NCBI GenBank assembly: GCA_019240305.1
Contig: JAFAYP010000573.1
Coordinates: 34,239-98,238 of the forward strand
DNA: 64,000 nt
DNA from: Solirubrobacterales bacterium
Lineage (GTDB): Bacteria > Actinomycetota > Thermoleophilia > Solirubrobacterales > Solirubrobacteraceae
Direction of reading: 5' to 3'
Part shown: positions 1 to 6,585 of the stretch, one piece after another
Layout of the letters: each line of letters starts with the position of its first letter
Numbering within the stretch: the first letter of the stretch is position 1
Notes under the pieces: generated by a model
Seen by the model: only the letters and a program-made list of their open reading frames with translations
What the model was told of the DNA's origin: nothing
Database searches by the model: none
Translations under genes and position numbers: made by a program

Positions 1-453
1 GCCGTGAGACTGCTCGTGTAGCGACCTGTGACCGTACGAGGCGAGCGCATCCCGGCCGAGTTGTTCGAGGTAGGTGGCGGCTACGAACATGCTTTCTGCC
101 CTCAGCAGGAAATCAGTCCGGGGTTGGCGTGCGCCGCGAACGAGCCGGATCGATTTAGCGAGCCAGGTGTGGGAGGGGCGTCGAGAGAACGCGAATGCCT
201 CAGACCTCTCGCCTTCGGCCGGGAACGCGTAATTGGAAGAGCCGCCCTCCGGACTCATGCCCGCAGCAAGCGCAATCGCCGTGAGCACACTCGATTTCCC
301 GGTTCCGTTTTCTCCGATCAAGTACGTCACCTTCGGATGCAGCTCAACACCGTCGACCAGCGCCGCCACCGCCGGCAGGTCCCACGGATGCCCGGGCGGC
401 TCCGCCACCGGATCGGCAACCAGCATGACGCGTTTGATGAACGCCTCGGCCAC
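1..453 (-). CDS. AAA family ATPase, 5' part (runs off window)
   Basis: This gene is absent from the ORF track because it is open at the window edge. Reading leftward from about 453, the frame has no stop to position 1. It gives a Walker A motif (LIGENGTGKSS), then EGGSSNYAF, a conserved FLLRAESMFVAATYLEQL stretch, and YGHRSLHEQSHG at the edge. This layout is that of the small predicted ATPases of the COG3910 type, which have an ABC-like P-loop and unknown substrate. The start is uncertain: GTG at 453 (protein starting AEAFIKRVM) or ATG at 426. It is host chromosome lying outside the prophage. Confidence 0.75.
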   Translation of the reverse strand, partial: MAEAFIKRVMLVADPVAEPPGHPWDLPAVAALVDGVELHPKVTYLIGENGTGKSSVLTAIALAAGMSPEGGSSNYAFPAEGERSEAFAFSRRPSHTWLAKSIRLVRGARQPRTDFLLRAESMFVAATYLEQLGRDALASYGHRSLHEQSHG

Positions 454-757
454 TCCCTGAAGGTAACCGGCCGCTCGAGCAATCGGCGACTCCGACAGGA
501 GCAAAACGCGGTTCACGCTCGCGTTGATCAAGGGACAGCGGCCGGGGCGGGCGCTCGCATTGCGACGAATCCGCTCATCCGGCGGCCCGCGAGCTGACGA
601 TCGTGTTGCCGCCGCAAACGCCGTCGTCCGGGCGAGCGGCCGTGGCGGCGCCGGAATCAACCCCGTCTGTTCGCATGTTCGAGCGCGCGCCGGTGCCCGT
701 GACCGACGGGCATCGAAGGAGATCAGGAGGTCAAGACCCGGGCACGCGCCGGCGCAC

Positions 758-819
758 GGAGATCGTGTCGCGCGTCCGTGCGCGGACCGGAGATCGTGTC
801 GCGCGTCCGTGCGCGGACA
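758..819. repeat. 31-bp tandem repeat, two copies
   Basis: The unit beginning GGAGATCGTGTCGCGCGTCC occurs twice head to tail with a 31-base period (758-788 and 789-819). The copies differ only at the last base. It lies in non-coding host DNA and has no known role. Confidence 0.85.
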
Positions 820-980
820 GCACACCGCGCGCGACCACAGCTGCCTCTGACGAACGGCATGAGTCACGCGCGTGAAGATCTCGCTTTCGATCTCGCGTCC
901 ATGCTCGACGCGCTCCGGGTCCCCTTTCCAACTGAGATGATCTCCGGGTGTCTCAGCACACTCGAGAAGCTCTGAGCCGA

Positions 981-1037
981 GGACGTTTTGGGACGTTTCG
1001 TGGTGACCCTGACGTGCGGGACGTTTTGGGACGTTTC
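981..1037. repeat. 19-bp direct repeat pair, 38-bp period
   Basis: GGACGTTTTGGGACGTTTC is present at 981-999 and again at 1019-1037. Each copy contains two GACGTTT half-units. The pair sits just downstream of the DUF2442 stop codon. It could be a protein-binding site or a remnant of a mobile element. Confidence 0.8.
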
Positions 1038-1066
1038 CCGCGGACGGGCGGCCGCGGACGGCGGTG

Positions 1067-1348
1067 CTACGAGGCCTTGGTCGCCGCGACCGGGTGTTTG
1101 CGCGCTTCGTCGTAGAGCGGCTCGGGCGCCATGTCGAGGTCGCCGGGCCACGCGATCGTGCCGAACTGTTCTTCGACGTGGACCTGGGCGAAGACGGTCG
1201 GATCCTGGAGGGCCTGAAAGACGCCGCACCAGTCGTTCTCGGCGAAGCTGACGTCGCCGACGACGCCGTCGTCGAAAGTGAGCCGGAGAACGTAGTCGTC
1301 GATCACCTCGACGGAGGTCACCGCGGGGAGTGCGGGAACATTGGCCAT
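1067..1348 (-). CDS. DUF2442 domain protein
   Basis: This 93-aa protein has the DUF2442 pattern: VEVIDDYVLRLTFDDG near the N-terminus, then a block with LQDPTVFAQV, and a TIAWPGDLDMAPEPLY segment. DUF2442 genes are typically paired with DUF4160 genes in toxin-antitoxin-like two-gene units. Here the DUF4160 gene ends 10 bases upstream on the same strand, so the two form an operon. The start is ATG at 1348. The biochemical role is unknown. The pair may belong to the host or to an older element that used the same tRNA site. Confidence 0.8.
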   Translation of the reverse strand: MANVPALPAVTSVEVIDDYVLRLTFDDGVVGDVSFAENDWCGVFQALQDPTVFAQVHVEEQFGTIAWPGDLDMAPEPLYDEARKHPVAATKAS

Positions 1349-1358
1349 GAAGGGCAGG

Positions 1359-1622
1359 TTACGAAAGCGGAGCGATCGGCAGAAGCGGCTCCTGGCATCG
1401 TGCCCGCTCCCAATTCGCGACGAGCTCGTCGCGATGGAGCGCGGCCCATTCGCGGACGAGCGCGAGGTCGTGCCTCGTGAGCCCGCCGGCCAAGAGCTGA
1501 CCGTCGACCGAGATCGATGCGCGCCTGCCGGCGTGCTCCGCGTGGAAATGAGCGATGGGGTGGTCGCGCTCGTTCCAGAACATCGCGATCGTGATTCCGT
1601 GGAACGCGCTGATGCGGGGCAT
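1359..1622 (-). CDS. DUF4160 domain protein
   Basis: The 87-aa protein starts MPRISAFHGITIAMFWNERD, with HPIAHFHAEHAGRRASISVDG following. This is the canonical opening of DUF4160. The ORF track start at 1691 is too long, and the internal ATG at 1622 matches the family start. It sits directly upstream of the DUF2442 gene and is probably co-transcribed with it. DUF4160/DUF2442 pairs are usually treated as a putative toxin-antitoxin-like module, but no activity can be read from the sequence. Confidence 0.8.
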   Translation of the reverse strand: MPRISAFHGITIAMFWNERDHPIAHFHAEHAGRRASISVDGQLLAGGLTRHDLALVREWAALHRDELVANWERARCQEPLLPIAPLS

Positions 1623-1655
1623 CAGGGCGCCGCGTCGGCGGGCACATCCGGACCC

Positions 1656-2214
1656 GCCGTGGCTCGGAGGCCTGAGCCACCAGAGCGGCATCGTCGGGCC
1701 GCGGCACGTAGTGCAGGTAACGCATCGTCGTCTGGACGTCGGCGTGCCCCATCCACTCCGGAAGGCGGTGGATGTCGGTCGTGGCGATCATGCGCGTGCC
1801 AAAGGTGTGGCGCAGGTCGTGGAAGCGCAGCGGACGGAGGCCGGCGCGTCGCAGCGCGACGCCGTAACGGCGGCGCAGCGCGGACCCGTCGAGGTTTTCG
1901 CCCTCCGAGCCTGGGAACACCAGGTCGTCGTCGCCGACGAACCGATCGCGGCGGCCGAGCCCGGCGAGCACTTCGGCGACGTCGGGGGCCATCGGGACGG
2001 ATCGGACCTTGCCGGACTTGGGTGACGTGAGCGTGCCGGCGGAGTAGCTCGCGCGGACACGGACCCCAGAACCCGCGAAGTCGACGTCGTGCCAGCGCAG
2101 CGCGAGCAGCTCGCGGCGCAGGCCGGTGAATGCCGCGGTCACGAAGATCGCGCCGTCCTGCTCCGATCCGGCAGCACGCGCGAGGGCCATGACCTCCTCC
2201 GGCTCCGGGGACAT
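1656..2214 (-). pseudogene. Truncated tyrosine recombinase of an older integrated element
   Basis: The frame begins MSPEPEEVMALARAAGSEQD and carries most of a tyrosine-recombinase catalytic domain: TGLRRELLALRW (catalytic Arg), HDLRHTFGTRM (HxxR), MGHADVQTTMRYLHY (His and Tyr). The N-terminal arm-binding and SAM-like domains are absent, and the frame runs on past the expected C-terminus into the DUF4160 gene. TGLRR-ELL also appears to lack the usual Gly. It lies just outside attL, facing the tRNA 3' end. That fits an integrase relic of an earlier insertion at the same tRNA-Arg. Confidence 0.75.
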
Positions 2215-2257
2215 ATTCGGGACATTTCACCGACCTGGCACACGCCCGGGACCGACG

Positions 2258-2281
2258 AAAGCCCCGTGACGACGGGGCTTT
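2258..2281 (-). terminator. Hairpin terminator beyond the tRNA-Arg 3' end
   Basis: AAAGCCCC and GGGGCTTT form a perfect 8-bp stem around an 8-base loop. It lies immediately outside attL on the chromosomal side. Before integration it would have followed the tRNA-Arg gene directly, so it is probably the tRNA terminator, now displaced about 58 kb from its gene by the prophage. Confidence 0.65.
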
Positions 2282-2283
2282 GT

Positions 2284-2327
2284 AGCGCGCCCGGAGAGAT
2301 TCGAACTCCCGACCTTCGGTTCCGTAG
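2284..2327. repeat. attL: attL core (44-bp tRNA-Arg 3' segment)
   Basis: These 44 bases are identical to 60759-60802. They include the T-arm and part of the anticodon arm of tRNA-Arg (containing TTCGAACTCCCGACCTTCGG). Beyond the identity one mismatch is followed by four further matching bases. The chromosomal terminator lies to the left and phage DNA to the right. Confidence 0.93.
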
Positions 2328-2443
2328 GCCGATTCAGCGCCCGTGGCGTTCGCGTCGGATCGGCTCGGATCGTGTCGGTTTGCAGCAGGTTCCTAGGGCC
2401 GTGGGCGCGGATCGCCTGTAGTGGCGGGATGGTGCTCCCGGCT

Positions 2444-2467
2444 CGTTTGGGTCGCTATTGGGTCGCG
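2444..2467. repeat. Candidate integrase arm-type site (left)
   Basis: This 24-bp segment contains two GGGTCGC units 11 bases apart. It matches 60708-60731 at 23 of 24 bases in the same orientation. In the circular phage the two copies would flank the attP core on either side, the expected placement of arm-type sites for a tyrosine integrase. Confidence 0.6.
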
Positions 2468-2525
2468 CTTCGGGGGACTTTGCGGCCCTGGAAGTTGCAC
2501 GGACTGCGCACCCGTTCCTTCCCTG

Positions 2526-2555
2526 TTGACAGCGGATGACGACGGACCGTAATCT
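2526..2555 (+). promoter_or_regulatory. Sigma70-like promoter near left end
   Basis: TTGACA (2526-2531) and TAATCT (2550-2555) are separated by 18 bases, with a start predicted near 2562. It fires rightward into the small ORF at 2603 and then toward the 3' end of the leftward repressor gene. It may therefore make both a short mRNA and an antisense transcript. Confidence 0.6.
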
Positions 2556-2602
2556 GGCGCTGGGGGCTAACTTGCAACATCGGACATATCGGGTGGGGAC
2601 AA

Positions 2603-2794
2603 GTGGCGATGCGCGAAGGAACGAAGTCCGCCGAGAGCAGCGGGGCGGTCGTGGCCATAGAGGCCGCGTCGACTGAGGAAGTACTCGCAGAGCTGCGGAG
2701 CGACCTGGGGCGCGCTATTGCGCGCCTTCCCGCTTCCTGCGAGTGGCGCTGGGTTGCGCTGCGGATGGAACGGGCGCTAGCTCGGCACGTCTGA
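2603..2794 (+). CDS. Small hypothetical protein
   Basis: A 63-aa ORF starts at GTG 2603 (or ATG 2609), about 45 bases downstream of a good sigma70-like promoter. The C-terminal half looks helical (STEEVLAELRSDLGRAIARL). It resembles no family I know. Its last 80 bases overlap the 3' end of the convergent repressor gene, so it could instead be a chance ORF on a regulatory RNA. The Shine-Dalgarno match is weak. Confidence 0.4.
   Translation: MAMREGTKSAESSGAVVAIEAASTEEVLAELRSDLGRAIARLPASCEWRWVALRMERALARHV
2709..2726. terminator. Hairpin at repressor stop codon
   Basis: GGCGCGC-TATT-GCGCGCC is a perfect 7-bp stem with a 4-base loop that includes the repressor stop codon. There is no U-run, so intrinsic termination is uncertain, but the position at the convergence of two genes suits a transcript end. 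Confidence 0.4.
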
Positions 2795-3149
2795 TGTGAT
2801 CCACGATCGTCTGGATCGCCAGCGGGTCGTCTCTCTTGCCGTCGTGGGCGCCCTTGGCCTCCTCGACGCCCTCGGCTTCCTCGGCCGTGAGCGGTGCGTC
2901 GCCGAGGGCCTGCCACTGCTCTACGGCCTTCGCGACTAGCGCGCGCGGGTCTATGCCGTCGAAGCTGGCGTAGCCGGCGGCGTACGCCTCGAAGTTCTCT
3001 GACGGGAAGGTGATCCCCTTCTCGAATCGTGTGATGCTCGCGTCAGCGACGCCTACGCGGCTGGCAACCCGGGAGGGCTTGAGCCCCTTCCGTTGACTGA
3101 TCTCGACGCAGGCGGCCCGGAAGAATGGTCGGAAGCTTGTGCGATCCAT
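2715..3149 (-). CDS. HTH (XRE-type) prophage repressor
   Basis: The 144-aa protein starts at ATG 3149 (MDRTSFRPFFRAACVE). Residues about 10-55 carry a lambda-repressor-like HTH (EISQRKGLKPSRVASRVGVADASITRFEKG). The C-terminal half is acidic then basic and has no recognisable peptidase catalytic site, so this is not a LexA/CI-type self-cleaving repressor. The longer ORF-track start (3206) would overlap its own promoter. The gene is divergent from the Cro-like gene, and a GACACG-N-CGTGTC palindrome lies in its promoter spacer, implying autoregulation. It is most likely the lysogeny repressor. Confidence 0.8.
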   Translation of the reverse strand: MDRTSFRPFFRAACVEISQRKGLKPSRVASRVGVADASITRFEKGITFPSENFEAYAAGYASFDGIDPRALVAKAVEQWQALGDAPLTAEEAEGVEEAKGAHDGKRDDPLAIQTIVDHIRRAELAPVPSAAQPSATRRKREGAQ

Positions 3150-3159
3150 AGCTGGGCCG

Positions 3160-3188
3160 AGCCTAGACACGTCGTGTCCCGTTGTCAA
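3160..3188 (-). promoter_or_regulatory. Leftward repressor promoter
   Basis: On the minus strand TTGACA (3188-3183), a 17-base spacer and TAGGCT (3165-3160) precede ATG 3149. A start about 7 bases past the -10 leaves almost no 5' leader, so the mRNA is likely leaderless. An operator palindrome fills part of the spacer. Confidence 0.7.
3166..3178. promoter_or_regulatory. Operator O1 (in repressor promoter)
   Basis: GACACGTCGTGTC is a palindrome around a single central base, lying wholly between the -35 and -10 of the repressor promoter. A close copy occupies the opposing promoter. Confidence 0.65.
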
Positions 3189-3246
3189 GACTTGCGCAAC
3201 CTTCACCTAGACAAGCCGCGCAAACGCAGCGTGCCCGCATAGTATC

Positions 3247-3274
3247 TTGACATGGCGTGTCGGCATGGTATGTT
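3247..3274 (+). promoter_or_regulatory. Rightward early promoter (Cro side)
   Basis: TTGACA (3247-3252), a 16-base spacer and TATGTT (3269-3274) are followed by ATG 3282. The predicted start falls at or one base before the ATG, giving a leaderless Cro-like mRNA. This promoter probably drives the whole early operon. Confidence 0.72.
3249..3261. promoter_or_regulatory. Operator O2 (in early promoter)
   Basis: GACATGGCGTGTC matches O1 at 11 of 13 bases, overlaps the -35 and fills the spacer of the rightward promoter. Repressor binding here would block early transcription. Confidence 0.6.
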
Positions 3275-3281
3275 GGTTGCC

Positions 3282-3515
3282 ATGTCGAACCCCAACCGAA
3301 TCCAGGAGCTCCGGGAAGCCGCCGGAATCAGCCGGGTCGAGCTTGCGGCTCGGCTTGGCGTCACGGATCGCACGGTTGCCCGCTGGGAGCGCGGCGACGT
3401 TCAGATCCCCGACGAGCAGAAGCTGGCCCTCGCCGACGTCTTCGAGACGACGGTGACGCACGTGATGGGCTGGGACGAGTCCAACGGCAATGGCGTCGAG
3501 GCGGCTGCGCCATGA
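3282..3515 (+). CDS. Cro-like HTH regulator
   Basis: The 77-aa protein starts at MSNPNRIQELREAAG. It is essentially a single XRE HTH domain (ELAARLGVTDRTVARWERGD) followed by the DVFETTVTHVMGW extension typical of Cro-like proteins. ATG 3282 is chosen because the earlier ATGs lie within the promoter, and the predicted transcription start abuts 3282. It is the first gene of the rightward early operon and overlaps the next start by four bases. It probably competes with the repressor for O1 and O2. Confidence 0.82.
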   Translation: MSNPNRIQELREAAGISRVELAARLGVTDRTVARWERGDVQIPDEQKLALADVFETTVTHVMGWDESNGNGVEAAAP

Positions 3516-3691
3516 GCCGTGCGACGACGCCCCCTGAACAAGACGTCTGCCCGTGGTGCTCCCGCACCGTTTGGCTTGACAACGGCGTGCTCACGATGCA
3601 CGCGGTGCAGGTCGGGCTTGCGGAGTACTGCCCGTGCAGCGGGCTCACGCCTGAGCAGGCGCAGGAGAAGGCCGACGAGGTGAAGTCATGA
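3512..3691 (+). CDS. Small zinc-ribbon-like protein
   Basis: A 59-aa protein starts at ATG 3512, overlapping the Cro-like stop (ATGA). CPWC near residue 13 and CPC near residue 40 form a likely zinc-binding knuckle. Its function is unknown; small Zn-ribbon proteins of this size are common in actinophage early operons. Start and end overlaps on both sides support a real gene. Confidence 0.6.
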   Translation: MSRATTPPEQDVCPWCSRTVWLDNGVLTMHAVQVGLAEYCPCSGLTPEQAQEKADEVKS

Positions 3692-3849
3692 GGGCCGCGA
3701 TCCGTCGCACCTATGAGCTGCTGCGCGACCGTGAGATCGCGATCGCCGAGGCCCGCTGGGCCGAGGCCGAGAAGGCCCGACGCCAGCGCGAGTTCCGCGC
3801 TGAATGCGACGCGCGATACGGACGCAGCAGCAGCGAGGAGCGACGCTGA
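3688..3849 (+). CDS. Small basic helical protein
   Basis: This 53-aa ORF is below the track threshold. ATG 3688 overlaps the previous stop and its TGA (3847-3849) overlaps the ATG of the alpha-galactosidase. Almost the whole chain is a charged Ala/Arg/Glu helix (AEARWAEAEKARRQREFRAE). The function is unknown; support comes from the tight overlaps on both sides. Confidence 0.5.
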   Translation: MRAAIRRTYELLRDREIAIAEARWAEAEKARRQREFRAECDARYGRSSSEERR

Positions 3850-5060
3850 TGCTTGCCGCGACGCCGTACATGGGATGGAGCACGTACTACGGGGGCGGCC
3901 AGCTCAGCGAGCCCGCGATCCTCGCGACCGCCAGCCGTATGCGCGACGACGGCCTCCAGAAGGCCGGCTACAAGCTCGTGTGGCTCGACTGGGGCTGGGC
4001 GGGGGCGCGGCGCAGCAAGGGCCGCATCATCGTCAACCGCTACCAGTGGCCGCACGGCATGAAGTACTTGACCGACCGGCTGCACGCCGAAGGGTTCAAG
4101 GCCGGGATCTACACCGACACCGGACGATCGGGCTGCAACGGCAACGGGATCGGCTCGCTGGGGCACTACCGCGCCGACATGCGCCAGTTCGCCGCCTGGG
4201 GATTCGATGCCGTCAAGGTCGATGACTGCGGCGGCGTGCAGCAGGGCGTCCGGGTCACCTTCGGCCAGCACGCCACCCCCACCGGCGCCACCTGCGCTCA
4301 CCTGGACCGCGGCGACACGCGGGCGCTGCCCGGTCACGCGCACCACACCGGGCCGATCCTGACCCCGTCGACACAGTACCGCCAGGTCGCGCAGGCGATC
4401 CGCGCCTCGGGACGGCCGATGATCCTGTCGGTCGCGAACCTGTGGGATCCCGGGGAGGTCGCCCACAACTACCCGACCTACGCCAACAGCGCCTACAGCA
4501 ACTACACGTGGGCGTCGCGTTTCGCGGCCTCGTGGCGGACCGACACCGACATCGGGTTCGCCGGGTGCATCCGCTGGCCGTGGGTGCTACGCAACTTCCG
4601 GGCCGACACCACGCACCCCGCGGCGGCACGCCCCGGCCACTGGAACGATCCTGACGATCTCGCCGCCGGGGTGGGCCTGAACTTCACCGAGGCGCGCGCG
4701 CAAACGCTCATGTGGTCGATGCTCGCCGCGCCACTGATGCTCGGCGGCAATCCGCTCACGATGAGCGCCCGCGCGCTGCGGATGCTGGAGAACCCGCGAG
4801 TCATCGCGGTAGACCAGGATCCCCGCGGCATCCAGGCCCGTCAGATCAGCCCGTACGTGTGGTCAAAGCCGCTCGTGAATGGTCGCGCGGTCGCGTTCTT
4901 CAACACCACCACCCGGCCACTGGCGCTCTCCACGAGCGCCCACGGGACCGCGTGCAACGTGTGGACGGGCCGGTGTCGCCAGGCACGCCAGACCTTGAGC
5001 GCCCGCGTGGCGCCGAATACCGCGATCGCGTGGACGATCGGAGAGGAGCGGAGTCGATGA
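3849..5060 (+). CDS. GH27 alpha-galactosidase-like glycoside hydrolase
   Basis: The 403-aa protein has the full GH27 (melibiase) layout: TPYMGWSTYY at the N-terminus, GYKLVWLDWGWAG, a VKVDDCGG motif whose D125 aligns with the nucleophile, WRTDTDI with D234 as acid/base, GHWNDPDDLAAG and LAAPLMLGGNPL. GH27 enzymes hydrolyse terminal alpha-D-galactosides and related sugars with retention. ATG 3849 overlaps the preceding stop. There is no signal peptide, so the product should stay cytoplasmic until lysis. It lies in the early operon directly behind the switch, which is unexpected for a phage. It may be a host-derived cargo gene that alters host glycans or catabolism. Confidence 0.85.
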   Translation: MLAATPYMGWSTYYGGGQLSEPAILATASRMRDDGLQKAGYKLVWLDWGWAGARRSKGRIIVNRYQWPHGMKYLTDRLHAEGFKAGIYTDTGRSGCNGNGIGSLGHYRADMRQFAAWGFDAVKVDDCGGVQQGVRVTFGQHATPTGATCAHLDRGDTRALPGHAHHTGPILTPSTQYRQVAQAIRASGRPMILSVANLWDPGEVAHNYPTYANSAYSNYTWASRFAASWRTDTDIGFAGCIRWPWVLRNFRADTTHPAAARPGHWNDPDDLAAGVGLNFTEARAQTLMWSMLAAPLMLGGNPLTMSARALRMLENPRVIAVDQDPRGIQARQISPYVWSKPLVNGRAVAFFNTTTRPLALSTSAHGTACNVWTGRCRQARQTLSARVAPNTAIAWTIGEERSR

Positions 5061-5206
5061 CAGCCATGTTGACGAGGGTGCTTGTCGGGCTTGTGATTTG
5101 CGTCGCGGCGCTGCTTGGGTTCGCGCCGGCCGCTAACGCCGGGACACGCCATCCAGCGCCCCACGTGCGTGTCATCCGACATCAGACGGCGAGCGTCGAC
5201 TCATGA
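5057..5206 (+). CDS. Very small secreted peptide
   Basis: A 49-aa ORF at ATG 5057 overlaps the alpha-galactosidase stop. It begins with a signal peptide (MTAMLTRVLVGLVICVAALL, then GFAPAANA with a likely cleavage after ANA). That leaves a mature peptide of about 20 residues rich in His/Arg. Function unknown. Coupling to the hydrolase suggests co-expression. Confidence 0.5.
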   Translation: MTAMLTRVLVGLVICVAALLGFAPAANAGTRHPAPHVRVIRHQTASVDS

Positions 5207-5355
5207 GCGACATGAGTCGACTCCTGTGGGCGGCTGCCGCGGTCATCGATGTGCAGCGCAAGACGGTGAACGACTGGTTCCGCGCGTGGGAGTGGGCATG
5301 CCGTGGCCTGTCGGCACGGTGCCTTGAACTTGAGGAAGTGAGGCGGAGGTCATGA
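5203..5355 (+). CDS. Small hypothetical protein
   Basis: A 50-aa ORF starts at ATG 5203 overlapping the previous stop and ends overlapping the next ATG (5352). The segment AAVIDVQRKTVNDWFRAWEW could form a short HTH-like unit. No family is recognised. It is retained because of the uninterrupted chain of overlaps. Confidence 0.45.
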   Translation: MSDMSRLLWAAAAVIDVQRKTVNDWFRAWEWACRGLSARCLELEEVRRRS

Positions 5356-5567
5356 GCATCCGCGTCGAACTCAGGGAGGAGGAAGCCAAGGCGCTCACTC
5401 GTAATGCGCAGCTGCTTGCTTCCGCGTGCGAGCTCGTCGCCGCTGGCGACGAGAACCTTCAGCGCGTCCGCGACGAGGGGGCTGCTGTGCCTCCGCTCGT
5501 TAGTGCCGTCATGAAGCTTGAGGCGGCTTTGTTGGTCGACGGCGCGAACCGCGGGGAGGGCTGGTGA
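5352..5567 (+). CDS. Hypothetical early protein
   Basis: A 71-aa, mostly helical, acidic protein (SIRVELREEEAKALTRNAQLL) starts at ATG 5352 and overlaps the upstream stop. No domain recognised. Confidence 0.55.
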   Translation: MSIRVELREEEAKALTRNAQLLASACELVAAGDENLQRVRDEGAAVPPLVSAVMKLEAALLVDGANRGEGW

Positions 5568-5632
5568 GCGCGTACCGCGCTCCCGCTCCCGAGCACGGGC
5601 TTACGAGTCACACAAAGCAGAAAGGACACCCG

Positions 5633-5866
5633 ATGTCAGATACCGACACCGCCAGGGCCGCCCAAGGCAAGGTCGTCATCAGCCTGCCCAAAGAGGTCGG
5701 CCTGGACATCGACACGCTCGGCGACACCCTCGCCGAAGCCATTGAGCAGCAGACCGGCGTCCGGTTCGAGCTCAGTCGCGCTCAGGTGGTCCAGTCGATC
5801 GTCAAGCAGGCGATCGACCGCATGGACGCTGCCTATGACGCCGTGAACACTGAGGGTGAGCAGTGA
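5633..5866 (+). CDS. Hypothetical early protein
   Basis: The 77-aa start at ATG 5633 is chosen over the in-frame 5564 start because AGAAAGG stands 7-9 bases before it. The protein begins MSDTDTARAAQGKVVISLPK and continues with two amphipathic helices (DTLGDTLAEAIEQQTGVRFE; AQVVQSIVKQAIDRMDAAYD). The pattern of a short strand followed by helices would suit a small DNA-binding or recombination accessory protein, but no family is recognised. The next gene (Erf) overlaps its stop. Confidence 0.6.
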   Translation: MSDTDTARAAQGKVVISLPKEVGLDIDTLGDTLAEAIEQQTGVRFELSRAQVVQSIVKQAIDRMDAAYDAVNTEGEQ

Positions 5867-6585
5867 GCGGCCTGAGCGGGCAATACGCGACGGGCGTCTC
5901 CTGGGAACCCAGCGTCTCGGCCCCCAGCCGCCGCTGGCGCTCCCGGGAACTCGGCGAGCTGGCCGCAGCCCTCGCAGCGTTCCAAGGGGAAGTCACCACC
6001 ATCCCAAAGGGCGCCTCCAACCCGTTCTTCAAGAGCCGCTACGCGACGCTCCCCGCCGTGGTCGAGGCCGCCTCGCCGCTGCTTGCCAAGCATGGGCTGA
6101 GCGTCAGCCAGTTCATCAGCCGCGAGCAGGACGGGGACGCGCTCGTTACGTGGCTGCTGCACAAGTCGGGGCAGTACATGGCCGACACGATGCAGCTGCG
6201 CCCGGTCAAGCAGGACCCGCAGGCGCAGGGATCCTCTGTCACCTACGGCCGGCGCTACGCCTACATGAGTGTCCTCGGGCTCGTGGCCGACGAGGACGAC
6301 GACGGCAACGCCGCGTCCCGCAGTAAGGGGAACGGTCTTGCCGCCCCCGCAGAGGCCCCCAGCGAGCCGCAGGACGCGTCAGAAGGGGGCACCACGCTCG
6401 TGTCCGAGGGCACGCTGGTGGAACTCCGCAAGGCGTACAAGGCGGCCGGCGTTGATCGCAAGGGGTACGAGGCCGTGGTCGCCGAGGTGGGCGCCAAGGG
6501 GAAGACAACGGCCGAGCTGACGGAGGATCAGGCCACGTGGGTGGTTATCAAGTTGAGCGAACTCGCCAAGCAGAAGGGGGCGTAG
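5863..6585 (+). CDS. Erf-family ssDNA annealing recombinase
   Basis: This 240-aa protein starts at GTG 5863 (GTGA overlap). It shows the Erf/ERF superfamily core: ELAAALAAFQGEVTTIPKGA, NPFFKSRYATLPAVVEAASPLLAKHG, VTYGRRYAYMSVLGLVADEDDDGN. Erf proteins anneal single strands in phage homologous recombination and genome circularisation. A Glu/Ala-rich linker leads to a small C-terminal helical domain. The PD-(D/E)XK exonuclease 1.1 kb downstream and SSB after it complete a typical exonuclease/annealase/SSB recombination set. Confidence 0.85.
   Translation: MSGLSGQYATGVSWEPSVSAPSRRWRSRELGELAAALAAFQGEVTTIPKGASNPFFKSRYATLPAVVEAASPLLAKHGLSVSQFISREQDGDALVTWLLHKSGQYMADTMQLRPVKQDPQAQGSSVTYGRRYAYMSVLGLVADEDDDGNAASRSKGNGLAAPAEAPSEPQDASEGGTTLVSEGTLVELRKAYKAAGVDRKGYEAVVAEVGAKGKTTAELTEDQATWVVIKLSELAKQKGA

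Larger units (their letters stand above)
454..1066. other. Host intergenic region without a convincing gene
   Basis: About 600 bases lie between the ATPase start and the DUF2442 stop. The ORFs here are short, mutually overlapping and of Arg/Ala-rich shadow composition. The only structure I see is two small direct-repeat pairs, listed separately. A decayed gene is possible but nothing is recognisable. Confidence 0.5.

Noticed and set aside
28-597. 189-aa and 75-aa plus-strand ORFs at the window start
   Set aside because: They are shadows of the leftward AAA ATPase, whose Walker A and YGHRSLHEQSHG motifs are unambiguous.
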